From: CBDCVY01 sp965223245
GTDB taxonomy: Bacteria > Nitrospinota > Nitrospinia > Nitrospinales > Nitrospinaceae
DNA: 64,000 nucleotides
Assembly (NCBI GenBank): GCA_965223245.1
Contig: CBDCVY010000013.1
Coordinates: 3,038,001 to 3,102,000 of the forward strand
Direction: 5' to 3'
This document shows, piece after piece, positions 43,724 through 52,750 of the stretch (positions are counted from its first letter, which is position 1; each line of letters begins with the position of its first letter). The position numbers and the translations under genes were made by a program. The notes below the pieces were generated by a model. The model searched no databases, was not told where the DNA came from, and was given only the letters and a program-made list of their open reading frames with translations.

Positions 43724-44953
43724 ATGGATAATCAACAGACGCTTTCAATCATTATTCCTCTTTTTCCACTGGCTTTGGGAATTGTTGGGTGGGTAGGAAA
43801 ATTTTCGTTTTCCATGCTCAAACCCTTAGGTTTAATGACGGTTGTAGGTTTAGGGGTATTTCTGGGTTTTACGGTTGAATTAGATCCAACGACTCAAATT
43901 TTAGCCTTTGCCGTTCTACTCTCCGGGTTTTGCATCCTGATCTGCCAGGAAGAATCGCCACCGGCTATGGAAAGCTGTCTTTCCGGTCTGATAATCATGG
44001 GGCTGGCGTTGGGCACGTTGCTGGGCGAAGGATTTGTGAGCCGGCTCTTTCTCTGCGGTCTCCTCGGCTACACCATGGTTTCTCTGACTCGTGAAAAAAG
44101 TCGATCTTTTCGAACTACTCTGATTCTTATCCATTTTATTATTGCGATCCTTCTCTCTTTAAGTTCCAACTTGGGAGGCGAAACGCTACAAAGGCTTGCC
44201 AGTTTGTTTCTGGCTATCACCTTCTTACCCTTGTTTCCTTTTCATCTCCCCTTTGTCGGAACAATTGAAGCCGCAAAAGGAAACCTTTCAAGCTTTTGGG
44301 TTGTTATTTGGTTAGCCATCGGGCTGGCGGAACTCAACCAGATTTTTTCTACGCTTTCGACGGAAACGATCCTTGTCATAAGTTTGTTATCATTGGCAAG
44401 TGCGTTTTATTCGTCTTTAGCCGCTTTGGGACAAAAGCAAATCAACTTGTTCGTAGCAGCTGCTACTATGGCACATGTATCGCTTCTTTGGGGATTGCTT
44501 AAAGTATTCCCGAATTTTTCCAAGTGGGGCATTGCATTTGGTATCGCTGTTGCATTTATCTTAGGCGGCATCAGCTTGGCATTTTCATTCGTCCGACAAC
44601 GGTATGGATGGAAAACTATTGGAAAGCTTCCCGGGTTGGCGTCTCCCATGCCTCGGTTTGGAAGAATAATGATTCTTCTGGTAAGTGTTTCACTGTTTCT
44701 CCCGATGTTTCCATCTTTTTCCGGTTTAACATTGATGCCAACGATCGAAACGTTAGATGTTAATCTCATCCTGATTTTTATAATGTTTATTGCGGTTTGG
44801 TTAGGAGGAGGCTGGTATTTCATACAAATGCTTCACCAAACGGCTTTTGGAGCGGCGCGTGAGGACGTTCCCTATACAGATTTACGGACAACAGAGATTA
44901 CTGCAGTCACAGTTTTAATATTAGGTGCTTGTTATAGCGGGTTGCTCTACTAG
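43724..44953 (+). CDS. Second, degenerate antiporter-fold subunit of the dab operon
   Basis: 410 residues from ATG 43724, 12-14 membrane helices. It keeps the outline of the proton-antiporter family: PLFPFHLPFVGTIEAAKGN stands where relatives have PLHTWLPDAMEAA, and QKQINLFVAAATMAHVSLL where they have DLKRLLAYSSVSHMG. The functional lysines of those helices are shifted or missing, so it may not conduct protons itself. It lies 20 bp after dabB and 45 bp before dabA. Some Dab operons carry an additional NuoM/N-like subunit; its role is not settled. I start it downstream of an earlier in-frame codon at 43652 that overlaps dabB. Confidence 0.75.
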   Translation: MDNQQTLSIIIPLFPLALGIVGWVGKFSFSMLKPLGLMTVVGLGVFLGFTVELDPTTQILAFAVLLSGFCILICQEESPPAMESCLSGLIIMGLALGTLLGEGFVSRLFLCGLLGYTMVSLTREKSRSFRTTLILIHFIIAILLSLSSNLGGETLQRLASLFLAITFLPLFPFHLPFVGTIEAAKGNLSSFWVVIWLAIGLAELNQIFSTLSTETILVISLLSLASAFYSSLAALGQKQINLFVAAATMAHVSLLWGLLKVFPNFSKWGIAFGIAVAFILGGISLAFSFVRQRYGWKTIGKLPGLASPMPRFGRIMILLVSVSLFLPMFPSFSGLTLMPTIETLDVNLILIFIMFIAVWLGGGWYFIQMLHQTAFGAAREDVPYTDLRTTEITAVTVLILGACYSGLLY

Positions 44954-44998
44954 AACACCCCTTGTTTAACTATTTAAGGAATTCAGCAGGACAAAGTC

Positions 44999-47900
44999 AT
45001 GGCTACCCTTGACGAAAAAGAAACCAGTACAAAAATGGAAACCAAGCGGATAGAATTGCGTTCCTTCGTAAACCTGGCCGGAGAACCGGTTTCTCATTTC
45101 TGGCCGATGGCAACCTTTATCCATCACAATCCGCTTCACGGCCTGGAGCATTTCCATTTCGAAAAAGCGATCAAAGAAGCCGAGCGGTTTTTGGGAGGGC
45201 GTGGCTATTTGCCCAATGAATACTACCGGGATTACTTTAAACAGGGGCGGATCACTGAAGAAGCACTGAATAAAGTTTTGGGTGAGGTCTCCAAAGATAC
45301 TGTCGTTGAAATAGGTGACAAAAAAATCTCTCATCAGAAATTTTTGAAAACCCTTTTTATCCAAGGCTCCGGAAAAGTGGCAGCCGATGTAGCTCCCGCA
45401 GTTTTACAATCGATGCAGACTCAACCGGAAGTAAAAGACCTGTCCGAAAAAATTCAGGGGTTATCCAAAACCCAGGAAAAAAAGATTTCTCTAAAGGATT
45501 ACTCAAGTCGCGAGCAAAAAGAGCTGGCAACTCAGTATACCCTTGCGGATTGGTGCGACCAATCGCTGGGTACGGATGTCCAGCATCAAATCAATAGCGA
45601 AATCGTAAAATGGGTCAGTGGATTTCTCGACGAAGGCCATGCTCCCTGGAGTATGCCATTTCGAGATAAAACATTTTACGGAGGCTGGAAAGCGTTAGCT
45701 ATGGAGGATGCCTCGGGTCCCTTAATGGGTATTTCGAATTGGAAAAACAAAATTAAAAATTTACCGGATCGACCGGAAGACGCAATTTTGGAAAGCATGG
45801 ACCAGTTATCCATTCCCAAAAATTTGTGGATTGACTATTTCAGTTTGCATTTGGCTCAATTGGCGGGATGGACGGGATTCCTCAAATGGCGCTCAGAGCA
45901 AGTGGACTACGAATGGCAAAACACATTTCCCATTGACCTCATCAAGTACATGGCCGTTCGAATTTTTTATGAAAGAGAACTGGTGGACTTGGCCTGTCGC
46001 TCTAAGCTTAATATTCCCGGAAACTATACTTCAATACGAGCTTACCTAAATAATTTCTCTGTTGGATACGGTCTATATAAAGATAACCTGACCAAAGTGT
46101 TGCCGGAGAAATTAGAAAACAGCATGGAGATGTCCCTGTTCATACAACATCCTTTGCGAATAGAAGAACTGAATCAATGTGATTCCAAATTGATTTCCCA
46201 ATGGGAGCAAATTCGAAAACAGCAAGATACCGACGTTCAAACCCTGATTGTTTTGCATCTGGCCAAATCGTTGAATGTTTCCTTGCAGGATATTTTAACA
46301 AGCAATTCCGAGGCATTAAACACTTTGCTGGAATGGGTTGAAGAGTATCCGGAATCCAAACATGGCGTCATTTGGCTCAAGGCTTTGGAATCAAGCTTCA
46401 TCACAGGGTTTGTAACCAAATTTTCTGACAATATTGAGAAATTAAAAAAGATAGACACTTCTGAAGAAAAACCGCCGGAATCGCGTCCTCTTTCTCAGTC
46501 CATTTTTTGTATCGATGTCCGATCAGAAGGTTTTAGAAGACACCTTGAAGAAGTCGGCGGTAATGAAACGTTTGGGTTCGCCGGATTTTTTGGAGTGCCC
46601 ATCTGTTACCAGGAGTTTTCGAGCGAACATCAGACCGACCAGTGCCCCGTCCTGTTGAAACCCGTACACGTTGTCAAAGAAGTTCCCCGGGCCTACCAGG
46701 CTAAGGCTGCGCAGGATTTTCTAGAAGGACAACAACTCGCTAAGGCAGGTCACACGTTGTTGCACGACTTGAAAGAAAACGTTATCACTCCCTATGTGAT
46801 GGTGGAAGCGATTGGTTGGTTCTTTGGGCTCAGACTATTCGGACAAACGTTGCGGCCGAAATGGTTTAAAAAATTGACCTCATGGATCAAGGAGCTTTAT
46901 ACGGTTTCTATTGGAACCACGCTGACTGTGGATAAAATCCAACGGGATGAAGCTCACGAAATGGTTTCCACTAAACACCGAGCTGCGATTTACCGGCTTT
47001 TGATTGAACAATATGGCTCACTGGGTGCCACCGTTTCTCACGAACAGGTGGAGCGTTTACGCAAACTGGCGATGAATGAAATTCAGATCGACAGCCCCGA
47101 AAATCAGGAGTTGAATCAACTGTTACAGTGGACCCAACCCAATCTTGAGCGATTTGTTCAATTACTGAGACAAGAGTTTGACGTTAATGAACGGGATGTG
47201 GACCGTCAAATGCGACGGATCACTCAGGCAGGGTTTACCGTTGACGAGCAGGTTATTTACGTGGAAACCGCTTTAAGGGTTTTAGGATTCAAAACCTTTG
47301 CCCGGCTCATTTTGCTTTGCGGCCATGGTAGTACCTCCGATAATAATCCCTACGAATCGGCACTGGATTGCGGCGCGTGCGGCGGAAACCATGGGATAGC
47401 CAATGCGCGAGCTCTAGCCGTTATGGCCAACAAACCCGAGGTTCGACAACTCCTGGCCGCGAAGGGTCTGGAAATTCCTGTGGATACCCATTTTCTTCCG
47501 GGACAGCACGATACGACTACAGACCAGGTGGAACTTTTTGATTTGGAAGACATGCCCGCCACACATCGAAAAGATTTGATCCGGCTTCAGCGTCATCTCC
47601 AGGAGGCCGGGGAGAAAAACAGCAGAGAACGGTTAGCCCGAATGCCTGACGAGTCCGATACCAACGGAAATTTTAACGCCTTAAAACGAACCAATACCCG
47701 CAGCATCGATTGGTCCCAGGTTCGACCTGAATGGGGACTTTCCAAGCATACGGCATTTATCGCCGGGCGGCGGTTATTGACGAAGGGAATCAATTTAGAA
47801 AGTAGAACGTTTTTGCATTCTTATGATTATTCTAGAGACCCAGAAGGCAAGTATCTGGAAATCATCATGACCGCTCCCATGGTGGTAGGACAATGGATTA

Positions 47901-48253
47901 ACATGGAACATTATTTTTCCACTGTGGACCAAACCGTTTATGGAGCGGGGAGCAAAGCGTATCACAATGTGGTGGGTCGTATCGGTGTGATGTTTGGCAC
48001 CCAAAGCGATCTTTGTGTCGGGCTTCCTATCCAAACTGTGTTCGATGGTGAGAAACCGTACCACGAACCTATGCGGTTATTTGTTATAATAGAAGCACCG
48101 TTAAAAATGATTGCCACAATCATTTCGCGACACACTATCTTGCAGCGACTGACGGGAAACCAATGGCTCCATATAGTAGCTTTAGATCCGGAAAGCAGTG
48201 AATTTCACCTCTATCAGTCGCCTGGCAAATGGCAACCGATTCAAAAAAAATAA
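44999..48253 (+). CDS. dabA: DabA, carbonic-anhydrase-like subunit of the bicarbonate transporter
   Basis: 1084-residue DUF2309/UPF0753 protein. It hydrates CO2 on the cytoplasmic side to bicarbonate, driven by the ion gradient through DabB. The zinc site is intact: Cys504 and Asp506 in IFCIDVRSEGFRRHLE, and His776 and Cys791 in LCGHGSTSDN and LDCGACGGNHG; the spacings (2 and 15 residues) equal those of the characterised DabA2 (C351/D353, H524/C539). It is about 250 residues longer than that protein, mostly in the N-terminal half. Other conserved parts are ATFIHHNPLHGLEH at the N-terminus and GSKAYHNVVGRIGVM near the end. Confidence 0.95.
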   Translation: MATLDEKETSTKMETKRIELRSFVNLAGEPVSHFWPMATFIHHNPLHGLEHFHFEKAIKEAERFLGGRGYLPNEYYRDYFKQGRITEEALNKVLGEVSKDTVVEIGDKKISHQKFLKTLFIQGSGKVAADVAPAVLQSMQTQPEVKDLSEKIQGLSKTQEKKISLKDYSSREQKELATQYTLADWCDQSLGTDVQHQINSEIVKWVSGFLDEGHAPWSMPFRDKTFYGGWKALAMEDASGPLMGISNWKNKIKNLPDRPEDAILESMDQLSIPKNLWIDYFSLHLAQLAGWTGFLKWRSEQVDYEWQNTFPIDLIKYMAVRIFYERELVDLACRSKLNIPGNYTSIRAYLNNFSVGYGLYKDNLTKVLPEKLENSMEMSLFIQHPLRIEELNQCDSKLISQWEQIRKQQDTDVQTLIVLHLAKSLNVSLQDILTSNSEALNTLLEWVEEYPESKHGVIWLKALESSFITGFVTKFSDNIEKLKKIDTSEEKPPESRPLSQSIFCIDVRSEGFRRHLEEVGGNETFGFAGFFGVPICYQEFSSEHQTDQCPVLLKPVHVVKEVPRAYQAKAAQDFLEGQQLAKAGHTLLHDLKENVITPYVMVEAIGWFFGLRLFGQTLRPKWFKKLTSWIKELYTVSIGTTLTVDKIQRDEAHEMVSTKHRAAIYRLLIEQYGSLGATVSHEQVERLRKLAMNEIQIDSPENQELNQLLQWTQPNLERFVQLLRQEFDVNERDVDRQMRRITQAGFTVDEQVIYVETALRVLGFKTFARLILLCGHGSTSDNNPYESALDCGACGGNHGIANARALAVMANKPEVRQLLAAKGLEIPVDTHFLPGQHDTTTDQVELFDLEDMPATHRKDLIRLQRHLQEAGEKNSRERLARMPDESDTNGNFNALKRTNTRSIDWSQVRPEWGLSKHTAFIAGRRLLTKGINLESRTFLHSYDYSRDPEGKYLEIIMTAPMVVGQWINMEHYFSTVDQTVYGAGSKAYHNVVGRIGVMFGTQSDLCVGLPIQTVFDGEKPYHEPMRLFVIIEAPLKMIATIISRHTILQRLTGNQWLHIVALDPESSEFHLYQSPGKWQPIQKK

Positions 48254-48278
48254 TCTTGTTGAGGAGTATAGAGATATC

Positions 48279-48605
48279 ATGAACGGCATAACACTTCACC
48301 CAATGAAAGAAGTTAAAATCATTATTGAAGGCGAACATCTTCATTTCGTGACGGATGTCCTGGACCGGATTAAAGCGAGCGGTTATACGATTTTCAACAA
48401 TATTTCGGGAAAAGGTCATAGCGGATTTCATGAGGGGCATTTGATGTTCAACGACACCAGTAGCTTGCAAATGATTTTGACCGTGGTTCCTGAAGAAAAA
48501 CTCGAACCTATTTTATCTGGCATTAAACCATTTTTGGAGCGCCACTCCGGAAGTCTATTTGTATTAGATGCCAGCGTCCTTCGACCGGATCATTTCGATT
48601 CCTAA
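48279..48605 (+). CDS. P-II-like signalling protein of the dab operon
   Basis: 108 residues from ATG 48279 (GAGGAG about twelve bases upstream); an earlier in-frame TTG at 48198 lies inside dabA and is rejected. The beta-alpha-beta pattern KEVKIIIEGEHLHFVTDVLD, GYTIFNNISGKGHSGFHEGH, MILTVVPEEKLEPILSGIK and GSLFVLDASVLRPDHF follows GlnB-type proteins. The T-loop lacks the uridylylated Tyr, and no Walker-like RGHGRQKG is seen. Such proteins next to bicarbonate transporters bind adenine nucleotides or bicarbonate and gate transport, as SbtB does. Confidence 0.8.
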   Translation: MNGITLHPMKEVKIIIEGEHLHFVTDVLDRIKASGYTIFNNISGKGHSGFHEGHLMFNDTSSLQMILTVVPEEKLEPILSGIKPFLERHSGSLFVLDASVLRPDHFDS

Positions 48606-48846
48606 TAGGTGTGCCGCTCCGTAAGCTTTACCATTAATTTCCACACTTCTGAAGACCTGCTTTGGTCCAAATGAAAGCTGACTTTTATAAGCAATACGGT
48701 CATTCTTCAGCTTTTTTCCGGTAAACTTTGGGAAAACGATTTGAGCCTAACTCACTCACCGATAAAAAGGGAAAAAGACTCGACCTTCTTTGAAACCCGA
48801 CTCAACAAAAGGTTTATTTAATTAAAAACAATTCTTTATTGCTGGA

Positions 48847-51543
48847 TTATCCTGTTACCCCTAATCCACAGGCGATGGCATTGACACTCAGCAATAATTC
48901 CGGAAGCATTCTCGACTTTTTTTCCGGCTCTCTGTTTCGCCATTGACGTAGCAGTTCGACTTGGTTTTTATGCAACGGCTCTAAAAATTTAAAGCGGATC
49001 GATTGCAATTCACTCTCGTTGTTATTATTTGCCTGTGGAACCAGTTTATCTAAAATGGTTTTAGTACGATCATACTCTTCCAAAATCATATCGAGGAAGG
49101 TTTTCCTGATATTTTCGTCTTCTACCAATTCTGCGTAAGCCTGCATTATTTCTGTGTCCACCATACTATAGCTGGCTCTAATATTTTCTATGAAATGGCG
49201 CAACACCGGGGAATTAGAATAGCCTTGTTCCATTCGACCGTAACTTTCCGGGTCTTGTTCTAAAAGCTGTTCCATAGCGAAACCTAAACCATACCAACCG
49301 GAAAGGAAAAACCGGGATTGAATCCAGCTAAACACCCAGGGAATGGCTCTTAAATCTTCTATGGTTCTTTGACCTTTGCGTCTTGTGGGTCGCGATCCAA
49401 TAAAACTCGATTCAATCACATCGATGGGAGTGGCTTGTAGAAAAAAATCTATGAATCCCTCCGTGTTGAGCAATGATTCAAAATGCTTTTGATTGTCCAG
49501 GGAAATTTGATTCATTATCGATTCCAGCTTCGCTACCTCCGCATGCTGTTGTTGACCTGTCAACGAAGCTTCCAACGCTCCCGCCACCAGAAGTTCCAGA
49601 TTGTATTCCGCATTCAAAAAGTTCGCGTATTTTTGAGAAATGGTTTCCCCTTGTTCCGTCATTCTAAAGCCGCCTTCCAAACTTTGCGGAGGTAACGCAT
49701 TTAGAAAACGATACGTCGGAGCAGCGCCGCGACTAATCGATCCGCCGCGACCGTGAAAAAACTGAATGGCGACTTCGTGTTTTTCACCTACTTGGATAAG
49801 TTCTTTTTGTGCGCAATAAAGGTTCCATAAACTTGTAAAAGCACCGCCATCTTTATTGCTGTCGCTGTATCCAATCATGACCTGGATGACTGGCTTTTTA
49901 TGAGCCTTGGATTTTTGCCAGCCGGAAAGGCTACGCTGAGTCACCGGATGCGATAAAAACTCGTCTAAAATACCTGGTGCCTGTTTAAGATCTTCTATCG
50001 TTTCAAACAGCGGAACTACCGGCAGTCGGCACGCCAGGCCTTCAGAAGTTTGATGGGCGACACCCGCCTCCCGGGCCAGAAGATATACAGTGAGCAAGTC
50101 TAAAACATTACGCGTCATACTAACGATAATGGAACCTAAACCGGCTGACCCATGAAGTTCCAATTCCTTCGCCAGGACTTTGTATAACTCCAGGCTCAAT
50201 TTCGCTTCAGTCCCTAACACCTCCCGGTTACTACTAAACGGTCGCGAAGATTTCAGTTCTTCATTGAGGAAACTCAAGCGCTGTTCAAAATTGTCTGAAA
50301 GATAATTGGCGGGATCGATCCCTGCCGCCTTCATAAATTGAGTTAATGCTAATTCATGAAACTCACTGTTTTGCCGAATGTCCAAACGGGCAAGATGAAA
50401 CCCAAAAGTTTGGACAGTTCTTAAAATAGGATCCAAATCTTTGGCAGCAATCCTTTCGGCGTTGGATTCTATCAAACTCTCTCTCAATTTTTTGAGATCT
50501 TCCAATAAGTCGAATGCAAAAAAATAACTGGTTTCACTTTCCCTCGGAGTGTTCGGCAACCGGGCAATCATTAAATTGACCGCTTGTCGCCAGGGCTCAC
50601 CTTTGTTTCTGTCCAGCGCCTGCTTACCGGCTTCATTGAGCATTTTGGCAGTCTCTTCATTCCATTGAATCAACTTGGCGGGATAATGGGTCAACTCGTG
50701 AGAAAGGCTTAACTTTTTTGCCAGCTCGCCCAAGCGTCTCTCCAGCAATTGAACCGATTGCCTGCGCATGTGATGAAGGCTTTCCTGCGTCACTTCAGCC
50801 GTCACTAAGGGATGCCCGTCTCGGTCTCCTCCGACCCAACTGCCAAAGGTGATTTTTGGTAACCTGTCGGGAGAATTTATCAAATCCCCGGGAAATTGTT
50901 TTTGCTCCCATGCCCAAAACAATCTTCGATCCAGTTCTTGCACTACATTGGGAAACACGTTGGTAAAGTAATGGATGACGTTACGACGTTCATCGGAAAT
51001 TCGCGGCTTTTCCAGATAAATTTCCCCCGTAAAAAATAAGCGCTCCATCTCTGTTTTAATTTCTTCTTTCAGACTGGAAAGTTCGGAAGGCGTCCAGACC
51101 GAATTCTCTTTTTTGACGAGTAGCAGATACAACCTTCGATGATGCTCTAAAACAGTAATGCGTTTGGCTTCTGTCGGATGAGCGGTGAGCACCGGTTCGA
51201 TATGAAGGTGAGACAAATGCCGGGTAATCTCCTCGGGTTTATAGTGCAAGTCCATCAATCGATCAAATGCATGAGGCCACAAACCGGGAACTTGGTTCAG
51301 CGCCCCCTCCGACTCAAGCTTTCTTCGTTCCTGAACAATAGTGTTTTGTTCGACCATGTTAATGAGCTGAAACAAAATCGAATGGGCCTGCATGCTTTTT
51401 TCAGAAAACTCGTTATTTGCAATCTCTTCACCGGAGTTTTCCATCTGGAGGGAGGATGCCAGGGCCGGTTCCCCGAGCGTTTCCAGGACTTCCACAAAAC
51501 TGGTCAACAAAAACTTAAAGTCTTCAATGCTTTTTTTACTCAT
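48847..51543 (-). CDS. ppc: Phosphoenolpyruvate carboxylase
   Basis: 898 residues. It fixes bicarbonate onto PEP to give oxaloacetate. Catalytic landmarks: LTAHPTEAKR with the catalytic His, SWVGGDRDGHP, VMIGYSDSNKDGG, FHGRGGSISRGAAP and RMTEQGE. The second glycine loop is usually GRGGGP and reads SRGAAP here, and the C-terminus ends GLGVTG instead of the usual RNTG or QNTG, so kinetics may differ; I have no sign that it is inactive. It faces the dab operon, separated by 240 bp, and would use the bicarbonate that DabAB supplies. Confidence 0.95.
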   Translation of the reverse strand: MSKKSIEDFKFLLTSFVEVLETLGEPALASSLQMENSGEEIANNEFSEKSMQAHSILFQLINMVEQNTIVQERRKLESEGALNQVPGLWPHAFDRLMDLHYKPEEITRHLSHLHIEPVLTAHPTEAKRITVLEHHRRLYLLLVKKENSVWTPSELSSLKEEIKTEMERLFFTGEIYLEKPRISDERRNVIHYFTNVFPNVVQELDRRLFWAWEQKQFPGDLINSPDRLPKITFGSWVGGDRDGHPLVTAEVTQESLHHMRRQSVQLLERRLGELAKKLSLSHELTHYPAKLIQWNEETAKMLNEAGKQALDRNKGEPWRQAVNLMIARLPNTPRESETSYFFAFDLLEDLKKLRESLIESNAERIAAKDLDPILRTVQTFGFHLARLDIRQNSEFHELALTQFMKAAGIDPANYLSDNFEQRLSFLNEELKSSRPFSSNREVLGTEAKLSLELYKVLAKELELHGSAGLGSIIVSMTRNVLDLLTVYLLAREAGVAHQTSEGLACRLPVVPLFETIEDLKQAPGILDEFLSHPVTQRSLSGWQKSKAHKKPVIQVMIGYSDSNKDGGAFTSLWNLYCAQKELIQVGEKHEVAIQFFHGRGGSISRGAAPTYRFLNALPPQSLEGGFRMTEQGETISQKYANFLNAEYNLELLVAGALEASLTGQQQHAEVAKLESIMNQISLDNQKHFESLLNTEGFIDFFLQATPIDVIESSFIGSRPTRRKGQRTIEDLRAIPWVFSWIQSRFFLSGWYGLGFAMEQLLEQDPESYGRMEQGYSNSPVLRHFIENIRASYSMVDTEIMQAYAELVEDENIRKTFLDMILEEYDRTKTILDKLVPQANNNNESELQSIRFKFLEPLHKNQVELLRQWRNREPEKKSRMLPELLLSVNAIACGLGVTG

Positions 51544-51774
51544 AGGAATAGCAGGAAATTAAAGAGGAAATTTTTTTCTTCAACGGTCAAAACCATATGG
51601 ATTCTTAAAAACTACCTCATGATATAACATCAAAAAAAAGCAGGCAATTAATCTCAAAGAAACGAAGACCATGGTCAGCTTGGGAATGTGAGTTTTTTAG
51701 AAAAATTTATTGTTACCCGGAGAGAAATTTATGGAGGAACTTGCTCGATTTGTTGGAGGGAAATTTTTTGAAGA

Positions 51775-52074
51775 TTAAAGGACGGTAGGAATGCCTTTTT
51801 CGAGATCACTGTCCAGCCCATCTTTGCCTTCGGGTCTTTTGGGCCCTTCAGTCCCGACCGATCCTCTGACTTTTCTGACTTTGACCAGATTAAACATGAA
51901 ATGTTCGTGGCAGTTGGGACAGATCCACCCTTCCCCGGAAAAGATCCAACACTCCATCTCTACCCATTCCTGAGCTTCTTCCTCGCTATCGAGAAACTCC
52001 CCGTTGCGAACACAGTTTGAAGCTTCCTGGGTAAAACATTTCACAGAATATTGATTGTTTTCTTGAACGAACAA
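51775..52074 (-). CDS. Small protein with a CxxC zinc-knuckle-like segment
   Basis: A 99-residue cytoplasmic protein. The middle reads WVEMECWIFSGEGWICPNCH, and further cysteines occur at VKCFTQEASNC, so one zinc ribbon is possible (CxxCH). The C-terminus is charged and disordered. Start is TTG 52074 with AAAGGA seven bases upstream and no ATG close by. It is 230 bp from ppc. No family recognised. Confidence 0.65.
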   Translation of the reverse strand: MFVQENNQYSVKCFTQEASNCVRNGEFLDSEEEAQEWVEMECWIFSGEGWICPNCHEHFMFNLVKVRKVRGSVGTEGPKRPEGKDGLDSDLEKGIPTVL

Positions 52075-52205
52075 CGCCGATTCCTTTCACAGATCCATAC
52101 AATAGATCTATTATAGTACAGGTTCTAAAAATTTAAAATTCGCATATTAAGGATATCTTTTTTCATTTGAAAAAGAGGGTTGAAACTGCGAGGAGGGTAA
52201 CTGTT

Positions 52206-52356
52206 GCGGAGGAAGGATTAGCTCGAACCCAACGGGGCAAAGCCTGTCGCCAGCCAGTTGCCCTCCGCTAGGAGTGCGTTTAGATGGAAAAAATTCGAAC
52301 TAAACCAATGGGGCATTGTGCGTCGTCAGCAAGTTCGCCCCACGCGGAGTGGTGCG
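52206..52356. repeat. Two degenerate palindromic repeats on the 3' side of tRNA-Leu
   Basis: Unit A (about 52224-52278) and unit B (about 52296-52356) align with gaps: both run CGAAC, CAA(C/T)GGGGCA, (T/C)GTCG(C/T)CAGC, AAGTTCGCCCC or CAGTTGCCCTC, and end GGAGT(GGT)GCG. Each folds on itself (GGGGC with GCCCC or GCCCT). A further 7-bp pair, GCGGAGG (52206-52212) with CCTCCGC (52262-52268), encloses unit A. Unit B runs into the tRNA 3' end. They resemble REP-type elements or a decayed duplication of the region after the tRNA. Confidence 0.6.
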
Positions 52357-52436
52357 AGGGGCGGGAATCGAACCCGCACGAGGTTGCCCTCACAGGATTT
52401 TAAGTCCTGGGCGTCTACCAGTTCCGCCACCCTCGC
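52350..52436 (-). tRNA. tRNA-Leu (anticodon UAA), CCA encoded
   Basis: On the reverse strand it begins GCGAGGGTGGCGGAACTGG and ends CCCTCGC-A-CCA. The acceptor stem GCGAGGG/CCCTCGC is perfect, the D arm carries GGTAGACGC, the anticodon loop CTTAAAA between CAGGA and TCCTG gives UAA, a long variable arm (TGAGGGCAACCTCG) is typical of leucine, and the T arm is GCGGGTTCGATTCCCGC. Bases 52350-52352 encode CCA. Confidence 0.97.
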
Positions 52437-52750
52437 TCAATCAGCAATATACACTTAGGTAAGGTATTTTACATCCCAGTTTAGGTCTAGGGATTTTTTT
52501 TAAAACTGAAAATCCACTACAATTGATCGTGAGATTCTCAAGTTAGGCTGGAAATGTATCAGTTTTTGTGAAATATTCAACCCTTGTTTAACATCGAATT
52601 GAATCTTGCCCTCTAACCCTGCATCTAAAGAGGTACTTGATTTTCAATTTTACCTCAATCCTTCAAAATTTCTACTATTGAGGTTTAAAGAATCTACAAA
52701 AAAATATAAACCTTCTGTTCTAAACAGAATATTTTACGAGAATATATATT
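52437..52750. other. 314-bp region between tRNA-Leu and nfu
   Basis: No gene. Upstream of the tRNA on its strand are TAAAAT and TATATT, either of which could be its -10 box. Nothing else is recognisable apart from general AT richness before nfu. Confidence 0.4.

Noticed and set aside
42003..44953. NADH dehydrogenase (complex I) genes nuoL and nuoM
   Set aside because: Both precede dabA directly, and the second lacks the lysine motifs of NuoM; the Dab assignment explains the locus.
48198..48278. Earlier start of the P-II-like gene inside dabA
   Set aside because: Overlaps dabA by 56 bp and adds residues absent from P-II proteins; GAGGAG serves the ATG at 48279.
52258..52458. 66-residue forward frame through the tRNA
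   Set aside because: It is the antisense of tRNA-Leu and its repeats, a common false gene.
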